Shown here: piece after piece, positions 16,726 through 24,918 of the stretch
Position numbering within the stretch: the first letter of the stretch is position 1
Layout of the letters: the number at the start of each line of letters is the position of its first letter
The notes under the pieces: model-generated
Told to the model about the DNA's origin: nothing
Seen by the model: only the letters and a program-made list of their open reading frames with translations
Database searches by the model: none
Assembly (NCBI GenBank): GCA_964468805.1
Contig: CAYXWM010000029.1
Span: forward strand, 1 to 32,278
From: CAYXWM01 sp964468805
Lineage (GTDB): Bacteria > Bacillota > Clostridia > Lachnospirales > WRBF01
Length of the DNA: 32,278 nucleotides
Reading direction: 5' to 3'
Program-made: the position numbers and the translations under genes

Positions 16726-17262
16726 ATGAATATTAGCCAAAGCGAATATGGTGTTGCATATAGAAACGATGCGGAATTTTTTGAATGTATAGCAGAACTT
16801 TTGGAACTCAGCGACGTACAGCAACTTAGCAATTTTGCTCAGCATTGCAAGACAAACCGCTTGGAACACAGCCTTAACGTGGCTTATTACAGCTACAAAA
16901 TCTGCAAACGCCTGGGGCTTGATTACAGATCGGCAGCACGTGCCGGCGTATTGCATGACTTGTTTTTATATGACTGGCGTAAGGAAAAACAACCGGAAGG
17001 CAACCATGCCAAGGCCCACCCCAGAGTTGCTTTGAGAAACGCCGAAAAAATTGCTGACTTGAACAAAGTGGAAAAGGACGCCATAGTTAAGCATATGTGG
17101 CCGCTCACCGTCAGACCGCCCCGATATAAAGAGTCCATGATAGTATCCATGGCTGATAAATACAGTGCTTGTTACGAAGTTGCGGTTCAAATTTCCGGTA
17201 AGCTTCAAAGAAAGGCCGGTAAACTTAAAAAATTAATGACCGGCGAAGTTTTCGCCAGATAA
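16726..17262 (+). CDS. HD-domain phosphohydrolase-like protein
   Basis: A 178-residue protein with an HD fold: H48 (RLEHSLNVA), the H77-D78 pair (GVLHDLFLYDW), later His residues in AKAHPRVAL and VKHMWPL, and a final Asp in MADKYSA. This matches the metal-dependent HD hydrolase pattern; the substrate, probably a nucleotide or other phosphate ester, is unknown. An in-frame ATG at 16708 lies upstream, but the GGGGAG ribosome site (16710-16715) overlaps it, so the ATG at 16726 is the better start. It stands alone; repeat B begins eight bases after the stop. Confidence 0.85.
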   Translation: MNISQSEYGVAYRNDAEFFECIAELLELSDVQQLSNFAQHCKTNRLEHSLNVAYYSYKICKRLGLDYRSAARAGVLHDLFLYDWRKEKQPEGNHAKAHPRVALRNAEKIADLNKVEKDAIVKHMWPLTVRPPRYKESMIVSMADKYSACYEVAVQISGKLQRKAGKLKKLMTGEVFAR

Positions 17263-17269
17263 AATAAGC

Positions 17270-17376
17270 ATAATAGTTCCATTTTAAACAGAGGACAGAA
17301 AAAATTGATTTTTTTTCCAACGGTTAAAGGAAAAAACAATTGTTTTTGTCCTTCATCTTATTTGGAATTAGTATAA
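17270..17376. repeat. Palindromic repeat family B, copy 2
   Basis: About 107 bp, from TAATAGTTCCATTTTAAACA through GAGGACA, to TTTTTGTCCTTCATC and TTATTTGGAATTAGTATA. It is inverted relative to copy 1 and lies directly after the HD-domain gene. Confidence 0.85.
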
Positions 17377-17377
17377 T

Positions 17378-17417
17378 ACAAAGAAGAAGCCCCCGGCACC
17401 GGGGGCTTCTTCTTTGT
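17378..17417. repeat. Perfect 19-bp palindrome with two-base loop
   Basis: ACAAAGAAGAAGCCCCCGG and its exact complement are separated by CA. It begins two bases after repeat B copy 2. The arms end with TTCTTCTTT rather than an uninterrupted T run. It could serve as a terminator between the HD gene and the minus-strand YjfB-like gene in either direction. Confidence 0.7.
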
Positions 17418-17555
17418 GGTTTAAAGCAATTGCAAAAAAACAAACAAAACTCTGTTTATAGATTTTTATTAAATTAAGCACGGGTTTTTCTGTGGACTTG
17501 CCGGAATTCGTTTTTTTAAAAAATTTCTTTACAAATGTATAGAAAAGAACCGGTA

Positions 17556-17726
17556 TTATACCGAAAAATCCACCGTTGAATCCGGGTGAGGAATGTTTTT
17601 AATCATTTCGCATATTTGTTGACCGGTTTGGCGGGTCATTTCAATAGAATTTTTTAGTACTGCTATGTTTACCTGTTGGGCAACATTTGCTGTTGACAGT
17701 TGCATAGATAAAGTGGGAATATCCAT
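17556..17726 (-). CDS. YjfB-like small putative motility protein
   Basis: A 56-residue product read directly from the minus strand, beginning MDIPTLSMQLSTANVAQQVN and continuing IAVLKNSIEMTRQTGQQICE. This pattern (MDI..LSM..S.A....QV.IAVLK) is that of the YjfB family, annotated as putative motility proteins in flagellated Firmicutes; the biochemical role is not known. The ATG at 17726 has AAGGAGGCAATT directly upstream, an excellent ribosome site. A short CGGTATAATACCG palindrome overlaps the stop and is followed by a T-rich stretch on the minus strand. No flagellar genes are nearby. The gene is below common ORF length cut-offs and easy to miss. Confidence 0.85.
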   Translation of the reverse strand: MDIPTLSMQLSTANVAQQVNIAVLKNSIEMTRQTGQQICEMIKNIPHPDSTVDFSV

Positions 17727-18118
17727 AATTGCCTCCTTGTTTGGGCAAATTCATAAGTTGTGCTTAATTTTTAACAAATACATAAAATTTATAAACTTTT
17801 GTGGATTTTTGCTGTACTTTAAGATTAACTCCTAGTATAATATCTTCATTCAAAAATAAAAGGGTTACCCTATATGAATAATAAGCTATTGAGTTTTCTA
17901 TGCTTCTCTTACCTGTGGAAAAGGGTAGCCGGTTATAAGTTTCTCGATATTTGTTCAAATTCACAACAAAATAAATTTGCTTGTCGTTTTACTGACCGCT
18001 TATACAAAATATAATACAAATACAGTATCGGCATAAATTAATATTATATTTATTTGTAAATTGAAAATATTTGTTGTATAATAAATATTCCGGTAAACTT
18101 ACGAATCGAGGAACGTAC

Positions 18119-19324
18119 ATGACCAACGATATTGAACGTATAGACCAATATAAACGCTTTGCCATTATGGGCGGTACTTTTGACCCTATACACAACGGTC
18201 ATTTGGTTACTGCAGAGGCTGTTCGGGACGAATTTGACCTGGAATGTGTCATCTTTATTCCTTCGGGTAAGCCGCCTCATAAGGATAACAGCTCCGTAAC
18301 CCACAGCTGGCACAGATATTTGATGACCGTTATCGCCACTGTAGCCAACCCTTTTTTCCGGGTTTCACGTCTGGAAATCGAGCGTCCCGGTCATACTTAT
18401 ACTATAGATACTCTCACTCACTTAAAAAGCATTTGCCGCAGTGATGCGGAGATATATTTTATTTCCGGTGCCGATGCCATAGCACAGATTTTTACCTGGA
18501 AGGATTCGGAAAAGTTGCTTACCATGTGCAACTTTGTTGCCGTGTCTCGTCCCGGTCAGGACAAGGACAAGCTTATGTCCGACATAGCTCTCATACAAAA
18601 ATCATATGCCGGAAAGATTTATTTCTTGGATGTTCCTGCTCTGGCTATATCCTCGTCGGACATACGTAACAGAGTGGGCAAAAACAAGCCCATTAAATAT
18701 CTCCTGCCGGAGGAAGTAGAGCGTTATATAGAAAAACAAGAGCTTTATCGCTCCGCCGGCAATCCCGAGGATATTATAGATGCCCTGCGTAAAAACCTAA
18801 GCAAAAAACGCTTTGAGCATACCATTCGTGTGGCAAAAGAAGCGGTAAGACTGTCCGCTCATTACCGTGTGGACAAGGAACAGGCATATATAGCCGCCCT
18901 ACTCCATGATTATGCCAAGGATATACCCTACGAAAAGCAAATTAAGCTTTGTGAGGAACACGGAATAACCGCCGACAGACTGTTGAAATCCCAACCGGAA
19001 TTGATTCATGCCTTTTTGGGTGCGGAACTGGCACGTAAACGTTTCAATATACCCCAAAGCATTTATAATGCCATAAAATTTCACACCACAGGTCGAGCAG
19101 ACATGGGTATCTTGGAGAAAATTATCTTCCTTGCAGACGCCATGGACCCATATCGCAAAGATGCTGAGCAGCTACGCAAGACAGCCATGGAGGATATAGA
19201 CAAAGCCATGGCGGAAAAGCTGAAAAACAAGGCCGAACACGTTAAAAACCAAGGTAAGACAGTGCATCCCCATGCCATTGCCGCATACAAATATTTTCAA
19301 GATTTGTTAAGCAATGCAGAATAA
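18119..19324 (+). CDS. nadD-yqeK: Fused nicotinate-nucleotide adenylyltransferase (NadD) and YqeK HD phosphatase
   Basis: A 401-residue two-domain protein. The NadD part (about 1-210) makes nicotinate adenine dinucleotide from nicotinate mononucleotide and ATP in NAD synthesis; it shows GGTFDPIHNGH (18-28), SGADA, SRPG and ISSSDIR (178-183). The second part (about 215-401) is a YqeK-type HD domain, a family that hydrolyses diadenosine tetraphosphate, with H234, H263-D264, H297, H323 and D340. The two are usually adjacent separate genes; here one frame runs through both. The frame opens at a TTG at 18071, but GAGGAAC before the ATG at 18119 fixes the start. rsfS follows after 228 bases with no supported gene between. 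Confidence 0.94.
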   Translation: MTNDIERIDQYKRFAIMGGTFDPIHNGHLVTAEAVRDEFDLECVIFIPSGKPPHKDNSSVTHSWHRYLMTVIATVANPFFRVSRLEIERPGHTYTIDTLTHLKSICRSDAEIYFISGADAIAQIFTWKDSEKLLTMCNFVAVSRPGQDKDKLMSDIALIQKSYAGKIYFLDVPALAISSSDIRNRVGKNKPIKYLLPEEVERYIEKQELYRSAGNPEDIIDALRKNLSKKRFEHTIRVAKEAVRLSAHYRVDKEQAYIAALLHDYAKDIPYEKQIKLCEEHGITADRLLKSQPELIHAFLGAELARKRFNIPQSIYNAIKFHTTGRADMGILEKIIFLADAMDPYRKDAEQLRKTAMEDIDKAMAEKLKNKAEHVKNQGKTVHPHAIAAYKYFQDLLSNAE

Positions 19325-19552
19325 TCAAATACATTAAAACTTGGATAACTCCGGGATTTTACACCGACAGTATGGCAAAAACATCTGCCGGTTAATATCA
19401 ACGGCAAATAATCCGGTAATCAATACATTTTTCAGACTCGTTCGTTTTAGTAAAAACGGATTTACAGGGACTAAAACGGTCCTATCTCGTACTGTTTCTT
19501 TTTCCTATACATCACTCACGAAACAGTATCAAAATCACCGGGAGGATAATTT

Positions 19553-19906
19553 ATGGATAACCGACTTTTAACCGTAGCCTGCAAGGCACTGGACGATAAA
19601 TTCGCAAGGGACATTACCGTTATGGACATCAGCGAAATATCCGGCTTTGCGGATTACTTCATTATTACAGAAGGCTCTAACCCCAACCAAATCAAGGCAA
19701 TGGCCGATAATGTTGCTTTTGAAATGAAAAAAGAAGGGGTAGAACTTTTAAACTTCGAAGGAAGCGGAAACAGCTCCTGGCTGCTTCTGGACTTCGGCGA
19801 CCTTATAGTTCATATTTTTGATAACACAAGCCGTCAATTCTACAACTTAGAACGTGTTTGGGGCGATGCAAAAATTATGAAAATTGACCTGCCTCAAAAA
19901 AAATAA
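19553..19906 (+). CDS. rsfS: Ribosomal silencing factor RsfS
   Basis: A 117-residue RsfS/YbeB-family protein that binds L14 on the large ribosomal subunit and blocks subunit joining when nutrients are low. Recognisable conserved segments are DISEISGFADYFIITEGSN, then QIKAMADNV, EGSGNSSWLLLDFGDLIVHIF and FYNLERVWGDA. ATG at 19553 follows GGGAGGATAATTT. The nadD-yqeK-rsfS order is standard in Firmicutes and supports both calls. A terminator lies after the following repeat A. Confidence 0.95.
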   Translation: MDNRLLTVACKALDDKFARDITVMDISEISGFADYFIITEGSNPNQIKAMADNVAFEMKKEGVELLNFEGSGNSSWLLLDFGDLIVHIFDNTSRQFYNLERVWGDAKIMKIDLPQKK

Positions 19907-19914
19907 CTACACAT

Positions 19915-20048
19915 TATACTTAATTTCGAGTTAAGCAGTAACAAAAGCGTATATTCGTGGTGAGCGACCGGTGTTTTTTTAATAAAAACGCAAGCACGAA
20001 CCGTTGACGAAGAATAGCTTTTTTTACTAGTCCTTATTCAATTAAGTA
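19915..20048 (+). repeat. Palindromic repeat family A, copy 5
   Basis: About 134 bp from TATACTTAATTTCGAG to TTCAATTAAGTA, starting nine bases after rsfS. Orientation as copy 2. Confidence 0.86.
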
Positions 20049-20148
20049 AAGTAGTTAAATAACAAAACAGAAACAAACTCTTTCTCCGTATAAAAATTTC
20101 CCCAAGATTTGTTTGTTATATTTATTCAAAACCGGATTGGCTAAAACA

Positions 20149-20176
20149 ACGCCGCTGAACTTTTGCGGTGTTTTTT
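20149..20176 (+). terminator. Probable terminator downstream of rsfS
   Basis: ACGCCGC and GCGGTGT form a seven-bp stem with a nine-base loop, followed by five T before CGCC. It is 240 bases after rsfS, beyond repeat A copy 5, so the repeat would be transcribed with the gene. Confidence 0.6.
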
Positions 20177-20231
20177 CGCCCGGATAATCCGGCAGAGAAT
20201 TTCTTTATCTGTTACTTTTCTGTACAAACAG

Positions 20232-20327
20232 TATACTAATTCCAAATCAGACGAAAGACAAAAATAATTCCTTGAACCGTCGTAAAAATCAATTTTTTTG
20301 TCCTATGTTTTAACCGGAATCATTATA
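20232..20327. repeat. Palindromic repeat family B, copy 3
   Basis: About 96 bp from TATACTAATTCCAAATCAG to CGGAATCATTATA, with GACAAAAATAATT and TTTTTTTGTCC arms. It is shorter in the centre than copy 1. It lies 122 bases upstream of the ftsK-like gene. Confidence 0.83.
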
Positions 20328-20449
20328 TTACATTGCGTACATTGTGATTTTGCCTTGCCTACAAAAGTTAAAGGTTCATCAGACTTCTTTCGCTAATATT
20401 CGGCTTCGAAAGAAACCTATTAATTCTGAACCGGGAAGGTTTTGAAAGC

Positions 20450-22489
20450 TTGAGAAAGAACAACAAAAACAAAAAGAAAAATTCCCTGAGCCGCAACCTT
20501 TTTGATGAAATTCTAATTATCGGTTGCTTTGCCTTGGCTCTGTTTTTATTGCTCAGTATGACTTTTCCTCAAAGTATGGGCATAGCCGGCACAGCTGTTT
20601 CCGGCATTTTAAGCGGTATGTTTGGGTTTGGTGCTTATGTTTGTCCCTTGCTGATGATAGCTTGGGCAGTTATGGCTCTTTTAAAGAAAGATGTTTATTT
20701 CGAGCGTTCCAAGATAGTTATAATAAATATACTGTTTCTGGCTGTATTAAGCTTGGTTCACGTACTGGGTTATGTTGAACCGGTAAATTACAAAAGTTTC
20801 TTTCATTATATATCCTACCACTTTGAGCAAGGTTCCGTTTATAACGGCGGTTTGGTAGGAGCAATTTTGGGTAATCTTTTAATATCACTGGTGGACAAAA
20901 TCGGTTCTTTGATTATACTTTTCGCCGTGATTTTGATTCTGTCCATTATCCTTACGGGCAAATCAGTATTTGCTTTGATAAAACGCTTTAAATCCCACGG
21001 CAACAAAAACCGTCGTCCCAAACAAAAACCGGCTCAAAATCGGATAGATATACATACCGACAATGACTCCGGCAGAAACAACAGACCCATTATGTTGTTC
21101 AACGAAAGAACACCCGTTGAAGACGAGGAAATTCAATATAAGCCCCAACCTCACGAAGAATACGTAGAGCCGCAAAACGCCGGCACCGAAGTATATGTTT
21201 CCACCACAGAGGAACCGGAGGATAACCCAAATACTCAACAAAACAAACCGGGACGCGAGTTCCCCGTTATCTCCTCTGAGGATTATGTATTTCCGCGGAT
21301 TGATTTGCTGAAAAAAAATCCCGAATCCGCAAACACCATTTCACGCTCCACCATTTTGGAAAACTCACGTAAACTGGAGGATACTCTCCGAAGTTTCGGG
21401 GTAAAGGCTACGGTTGTGGAGGTAAGTCAAGGTCCCTCCGTAACCCGATACGAATTGTCGCCCGGTCAAGGGGTAAAGGTAAGCAAAATATCCGGTCTTG
21501 CAGACGACTTGGCTTTAAGTTTGGCGGCTCAAGGAATACGTATAGAAGCCCCCGTACCCGGCAAATCTGTAGTAGGTATAGAATTACCCAACAAGGAAGT
21601 AACCCCTGTATTCCTGCGTGAAGTTTTGGAGGACGAAACCTTTATAGAATACCCTTCAAAACTGACCATAGGCTTGGGCAAAGATATAGCCGGAAACATA
21701 GTTGTTGCGGACATAGCAAAAATGCCTCACCTTCTTATAGCCGGTGCAACCGGTTCGGGAAAAAGTGTTTGCATAAATACCATTGTTGCCTCTATACTGT
21801 TTAAGGCTTCTCCCAATGAAGTAAAGCTTCTTATGATAGATCCGAAAGTTGTTGAATTGTCAGTATACAACGGTATACCTCATCTGCTTATACCCGTGGT
21901 AACCGACCCATTAAAAGCGGCAGGTGCCTTAAACTGGGCTGTAAATCAGATGACCGAACGCTACAGGCTTTTTGCGGAAACCTCCGTAAGAGACTTGGCA
22001 GGCTACAACGCTTATTTAAGAGAAATCAACCAAGAAAACACCCTACCGCAAATTGTTATTATTATAGACGAGTTATCGGACTTAATGATGGTTGCTTCAA
22101 AAGACGTGGAAGATTCCATCTGCCGTCTTGCTCAAATGGCTCGTGCGGCGGGAATACATCTTATTATTGCTACCCAGCGTCCCTCCGTAGACGTTATTAC
22201 CGGTCTGATTAAGGCCAATATACCCTCCAGACTTGCCTTCGCCGTATCTTCCGGCATAGACTCCCGTACCATATTGGACATGGTTGGTGCAGAAAAACTG
22301 TTGGGCAAAGGAGATATGCTCTTTTATCCCGTAGGTATGAGCAAGCCTTTAAGGGTACAGGGTGCTTATATTTCCGACAAAGAAGTTGAGAACCTTGTGG
22401 GCTTCTTAAAACTTGGCGGAAATAACGGTTACGAAGAGGAACTTATAGAAAAAATAACCGGGGTTGATGTTAACAGAAATTTAAACTAA
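20450..22489 (+). CDS. FtsK/SpoIIIE-type DNA translocase lacking the gamma domain
   Basis: A 679-residue membrane-anchored motor that pumps chromosomal DNA at division or sporulation septa. The N-terminal part (about 20-175) has four predicted membrane helices, then an acidic/proline linker (about 185-275). The alpha/beta motor follows from about 290 with Walker A GATGSGKS (432-439), Walker B IVIIIDE (535-541), and RPSVDVITGLIKANIPSR (577-594). The chain stops at 679, soon after YEEELIEKITG. The roughly 70-residue gamma winged helix that normally recognises polar DNA motifs is absent, and no remnant is seen in the next 370 bases. The start is TTG at 20450 with GGGAAGG ten bases upstream. Whether it acts as FtsK or SpoIIIE cannot be told. 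Confidence 0.93.
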   Translation: MRKNNKNKKKNSLSRNLFDEILIIGCFALALFLLLSMTFPQSMGIAGTAVSGILSGMFGFGAYVCPLLMIAWAVMALLKKDVYFERSKIVIINILFLAVLSLVHVLGYVEPVNYKSFFHYISYHFEQGSVYNGGLVGAILGNLLISLVDKIGSLIILFAVILILSIILTGKSVFALIKRFKSHGNKNRRPKQKPAQNRIDIHTDNDSGRNNRPIMLFNERTPVEDEEIQYKPQPHEEYVEPQNAGTEVYVSTTEEPEDNPNTQQNKPGREFPVISSEDYVFPRIDLLKKNPESANTISRSTILENSRKLEDTLRSFGVKATVVEVSQGPSVTRYELSPGQGVKVSKISGLADDLALSLAAQGIRIEAPVPGKSVVGIELPNKEVTPVFLREVLEDETFIEYPSKLTIGLGKDIAGNIVVADIAKMPHLLIAGATGSGKSVCINTIVASILFKASPNEVKLLMIDPKVVELSVYNGIPHLLIPVVTDPLKAAGALNWAVNQMTERYRLFAETSVRDLAGYNAYLREINQENTLPQIVIIIDELSDLMMVASKDVEDSICRLAQMARAAGIHLIIATQRPSVDVITGLIKANIPSRLAFAVSSGIDSRTILDMVGAEKLLGKGDMLFYPVGMSKPLRVQGAYISDKEVENLVGFLKLGGNNGYEEELIEKITGVDVNRNLN

Positions 22490-22560
22490 TTGTTAACATT
22501 TGTTCCGTATTGTGTTATAATTATATCTTATTCCGATTTGGCATTGTAAACTTTTGCTTA

Positions 22561-22613
22561 TATCATACCAATTCTCACTTTATTTATCTATTATTAAAGG
22601 GATTGGTATGATA
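22561..22613. repeat. Perfect 12-bp inverted repeat downstream of the ftsK-like gene
   Basis: TATCATACCAAT (22561-22572) is repeated inverted at 22602-22613 with a 29-base loop. There is no adjacent T run, so it is not a standard terminator. Confidence 0.55.
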
Positions 22614-22759
22614 CCCCTGGGCATTATAAATATTTAAGTCGGTTCTGAAAACTTTGGAACCGCACTTTAGTAACCATACAGTTTACAGAAACCTTATCAA
22701 TAATCAGGAATATCTTCCTCTCAAAGGAATCGTTGTTTCAATTTAATTTAGTTATTTTA

Positions 22760-22793
22760 ACATTGATTTTGACACCAAAAATCAATGTATAAT
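22760..22793 (+). promoter_or_regulatory. Candidate asnS promoter region with operator-like palindrome
   Basis: ACATTGATTTT (22760-22770) and AAAATCAATGT (22778-22788) form an 11-bp inverted repeat overlapping a TTGACA (22769-22774). TATAAT follows at 22788-22793. The TTGACA-TATAAT gap is only 13 bases; TTGATT (22763-22768) gives 19. Neither spacing is ideal. A GGGTA/TACCC hairpin (22807-22824) lies in the leader. No T-box signature is seen. Confidence 0.4.
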
Positions 22794-22865
22794 AAATCCC
22801 AAATCAGGGTAGGTTACCTTACCCAAAAGCTCTACAGATACATTATATAAAGAAAGGACATAACC

Positions 22866-24254
22866 ATGTACACAGAGCTAAGAAATATTTTAGATTCACC
22901 GGAACAATTTATTGGCACCAAAATTACCGTAGGCGGTTGGGTACGCACGGTAAGAGACAACAAGAATTTCGGCTTTATCGAGTTAAACGACGGAAGCTGC
23001 TTTAAGGGCATTCAAGTTGTCTTTGATAACACTTTGGATAATTTTGTCCAAGTGGCAAAGCTTGGTGCAGGTGCATCCATTACCGTTGAGGGAACCCCGG
23101 TAGAAAGCCCGGGGCACAAGCAGAGCATAGAGATAAAAGCCGAAAAGGTTATTATCGAAGGCACCGCTCCCACAGACTATCCTCTCCAAAAGAAACGCCA
23201 TTCCCTTGAGTTTTTGCGTACTATTGCCCATTTAAGACCAAGAGCCAACACATTCCTGGCTGTGTTTAGGGTACGCTCCGTTGCAAGCTTCGCCGTTCAC
23301 AAATTCTTTACCGAAAGAGGTTTTGTTTGGGTTCACACACCCATTATTACCGCCAGTGACTGTGAAGGTGCCGGGGAGATGTTTAAAGTTACCACTTTGG
23401 ATTTAAACAACATTCCCAAAACCAAGGAAGGCAACGTTGACTTTAAAGAGGACTTTTTCGGCAAACTTGCAAACTTAACCGTCAGCGGTCAGCTCTGTGC
23501 CGAAACATTTGCAACCTCATTCAGAAACGTTTATACTTTTGGTCCTACTTTCCGTGCCGAAAATTCCAACACTGCCCGTCATGCCGCCGAGTTCTGGATG
23601 ATAGAACCGGAAATAGCCTTTGCGGAGCTTGCGGACGATATGCGTATTGCGGAAGACATGCTTAAATATGTAATCAAATATGTTATGGAAAATGCTCCTC
23701 AAGAAATGGAATTCTTCAACAACTTTGTTGATAAGGGTCTTTTTGAGCGTTTAAATAACATTTTAAATTCGGACTTTGCCCATATCACCTATACCCAAGC
23801 CATAGAATACCTTGAAAAAGCCGAAGTTAAGTTTGATTATCCCGTAAAATGGGGTATGGATTTGCAAACCGAGCATGAACGCTACATTACCGAGCAAGTC
23901 TTTAACAAGCCCGTATTCGTTACCGATTATCCCAAGGACATCAAGGCATTCTATATGCGTCAAAACGAGGACGGAAAAACAGTTGCCGCCATGGACCTGT
24001 TGGTGCCGGGAGTTGGCGAAATTATCGGCGGAAGTCAGCGTGAAGAACGTCTTGACGTGTTGGAAAAACGCATGGACGAACTGGGTCTGAACAAAGAAGA
24101 TTATTGGTGGTATCTTGATTTACGTCGTTACGGCTCCGTAAAACATTCGGGTTTTGGTCTGGGATTTGAACGTTGTGTTATGTATATAACCGGCATGACC
24201 AATATCCGCGACGTTATTCCGTTCCCGAGAACCGTTAACAACGCCGAGTTTTAG
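22866..24254 (+). CDS. asnS: Asparaginyl-tRNA synthetase
   Basis: A 462-residue class IIb synthetase that charges tRNA-Asn with asparagine in the cytoplasm. An OB-fold anticodon-binding domain (GGWVRTVRDNKNFGFIELND, 23-42) precedes the catalytic domain. Motif 2 is TFRAENSNTARH (228-239) followed by EFWMIEPEIAF, and motif 3 includes GFGLGFERCVMYITG and NIRDVIPFPRT near the C-terminus. The PxxPRT ending and overall length match AsnS rather than AspRS. ATG at 22866 has AAAGGAC about seven bases upstream. It appears to be a single-gene unit. Confidence 0.96.
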   Translation: MYTELRNILDSPEQFIGTKITVGGWVRTVRDNKNFGFIELNDGSCFKGIQVVFDNTLDNFVQVAKLGAGASITVEGTPVESPGHKQSIEIKAEKVIIEGTAPTDYPLQKKRHSLEFLRTIAHLRPRANTFLAVFRVRSVASFAVHKFFTERGFVWVHTPIITASDCEGAGEMFKVTTLDLNNIPKTKEGNVDFKEDFFGKLANLTVSGQLCAETFATSFRNVYTFGPTFRAENSNTARHAAEFWMIEPEIAFAELADDMRIAEDMLKYVIKYVMENAPQEMEFFNNFVDKGLFERLNNILNSDFAHITYTQAIEYLEKAEVKFDYPVKWGMDLQTEHERYITEQVFNKPVFVTDYPKDIKAFYMRQNEDGKTVAAMDLLVPGVGEIIGGSQREERLDVLEKRMDELGLNKEDYWWYLDLRRYGSVKHSGFGLGFERCVMYITGMTNIRDVIPFPRTVNNAEF

Positions 24255-24566
24255 TACCTGAATTCAGTAGGGAAATTTTTTCTGACATCAGGGTTTTTCC
24301 GGTACCGATTACATGGTTCTGATACGGTGCGGGATTGTACACATAAGAACCCGGATTATCTTTGCCCGGCACTATCCCGTGAAATATATTTTCCGCCATT
24401 TTCCTCTTTACTGTTTCCCGTTATTCTACGATAATTATGCGGATGATGTAAAGCAACCGGCAGTGAATTAAGCGGTTCACGTTCAGTTTCTCCGCATTTT
24501 GAAATAAGACGAAACCGGTTGATGTTAACATTGCAAACCCCGGACGGGACGTAAAGAAACCGAAAT

Positions 24567-24672
24567 TATACTAAACCCATATAAGATGAAGGACAAAAAT
24601 AATAGTTTTATCCTTGACACGTTGGAAAAAATTCAAATATTTTTGTCCTCTGTTTAAAATGGAATCAGTATA
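24567..24672. repeat. Palindromic repeat family B, copy 4
   Basis: About 106 bp from TATACTAAACCCATATAAG, then ATGAAGGACAAAAATAAT, to ATTTTTGTCCTCTG and AAATGGAATCAGTATA. It lies in the 664-base spacer between asnS and the spoIIM-like gene. A short end-like fragment, TATACTAATTCC, is at about 24789. I see nothing else in that spacer. Confidence 0.85.
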
Positions 24673-24918
24673 TCTGCTGTAAATAAAGTTTGCCGGTAAG
24701 TTTTTGCCGGCTTCCGCCCGGTTTGCCCAATGTTATACCTTTGGTATAAAACATAATGCATAGAAACCGCTCTCTCCGAATATAAATTTATACTAATTCC
24801 GTTTGAAAAAGGGTGTTTTTAAACAGTCCTCCTTCGCCGGATTAAGGAAATTCAGATGATGCCCTCTAACCCAATCCCCAAACAGGCATCAGCTTTCACT
24901 TGAGAGGAAGCGGTTTGT

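Noticed and set aside
17764..17964. Minus-strand 66-residue frame starting with GTG
   Set aside because: No ribosome site and no recognisable motif; it lies in AT-rich spacer upstream of the YjfB-like gene.
19341..19571. Plus-strand 76-residue frame between nadD-yqeK and rsfS
   Set aside because: No ribosome site, overlaps the rsfS start and does not resemble the lytR-type gene sometimes found at this place.
22490..22865. T-box leader before asnS
   Set aside because: No GGGTGGNACCGCG-type antiterminator segment and no strong terminator before the start codon.
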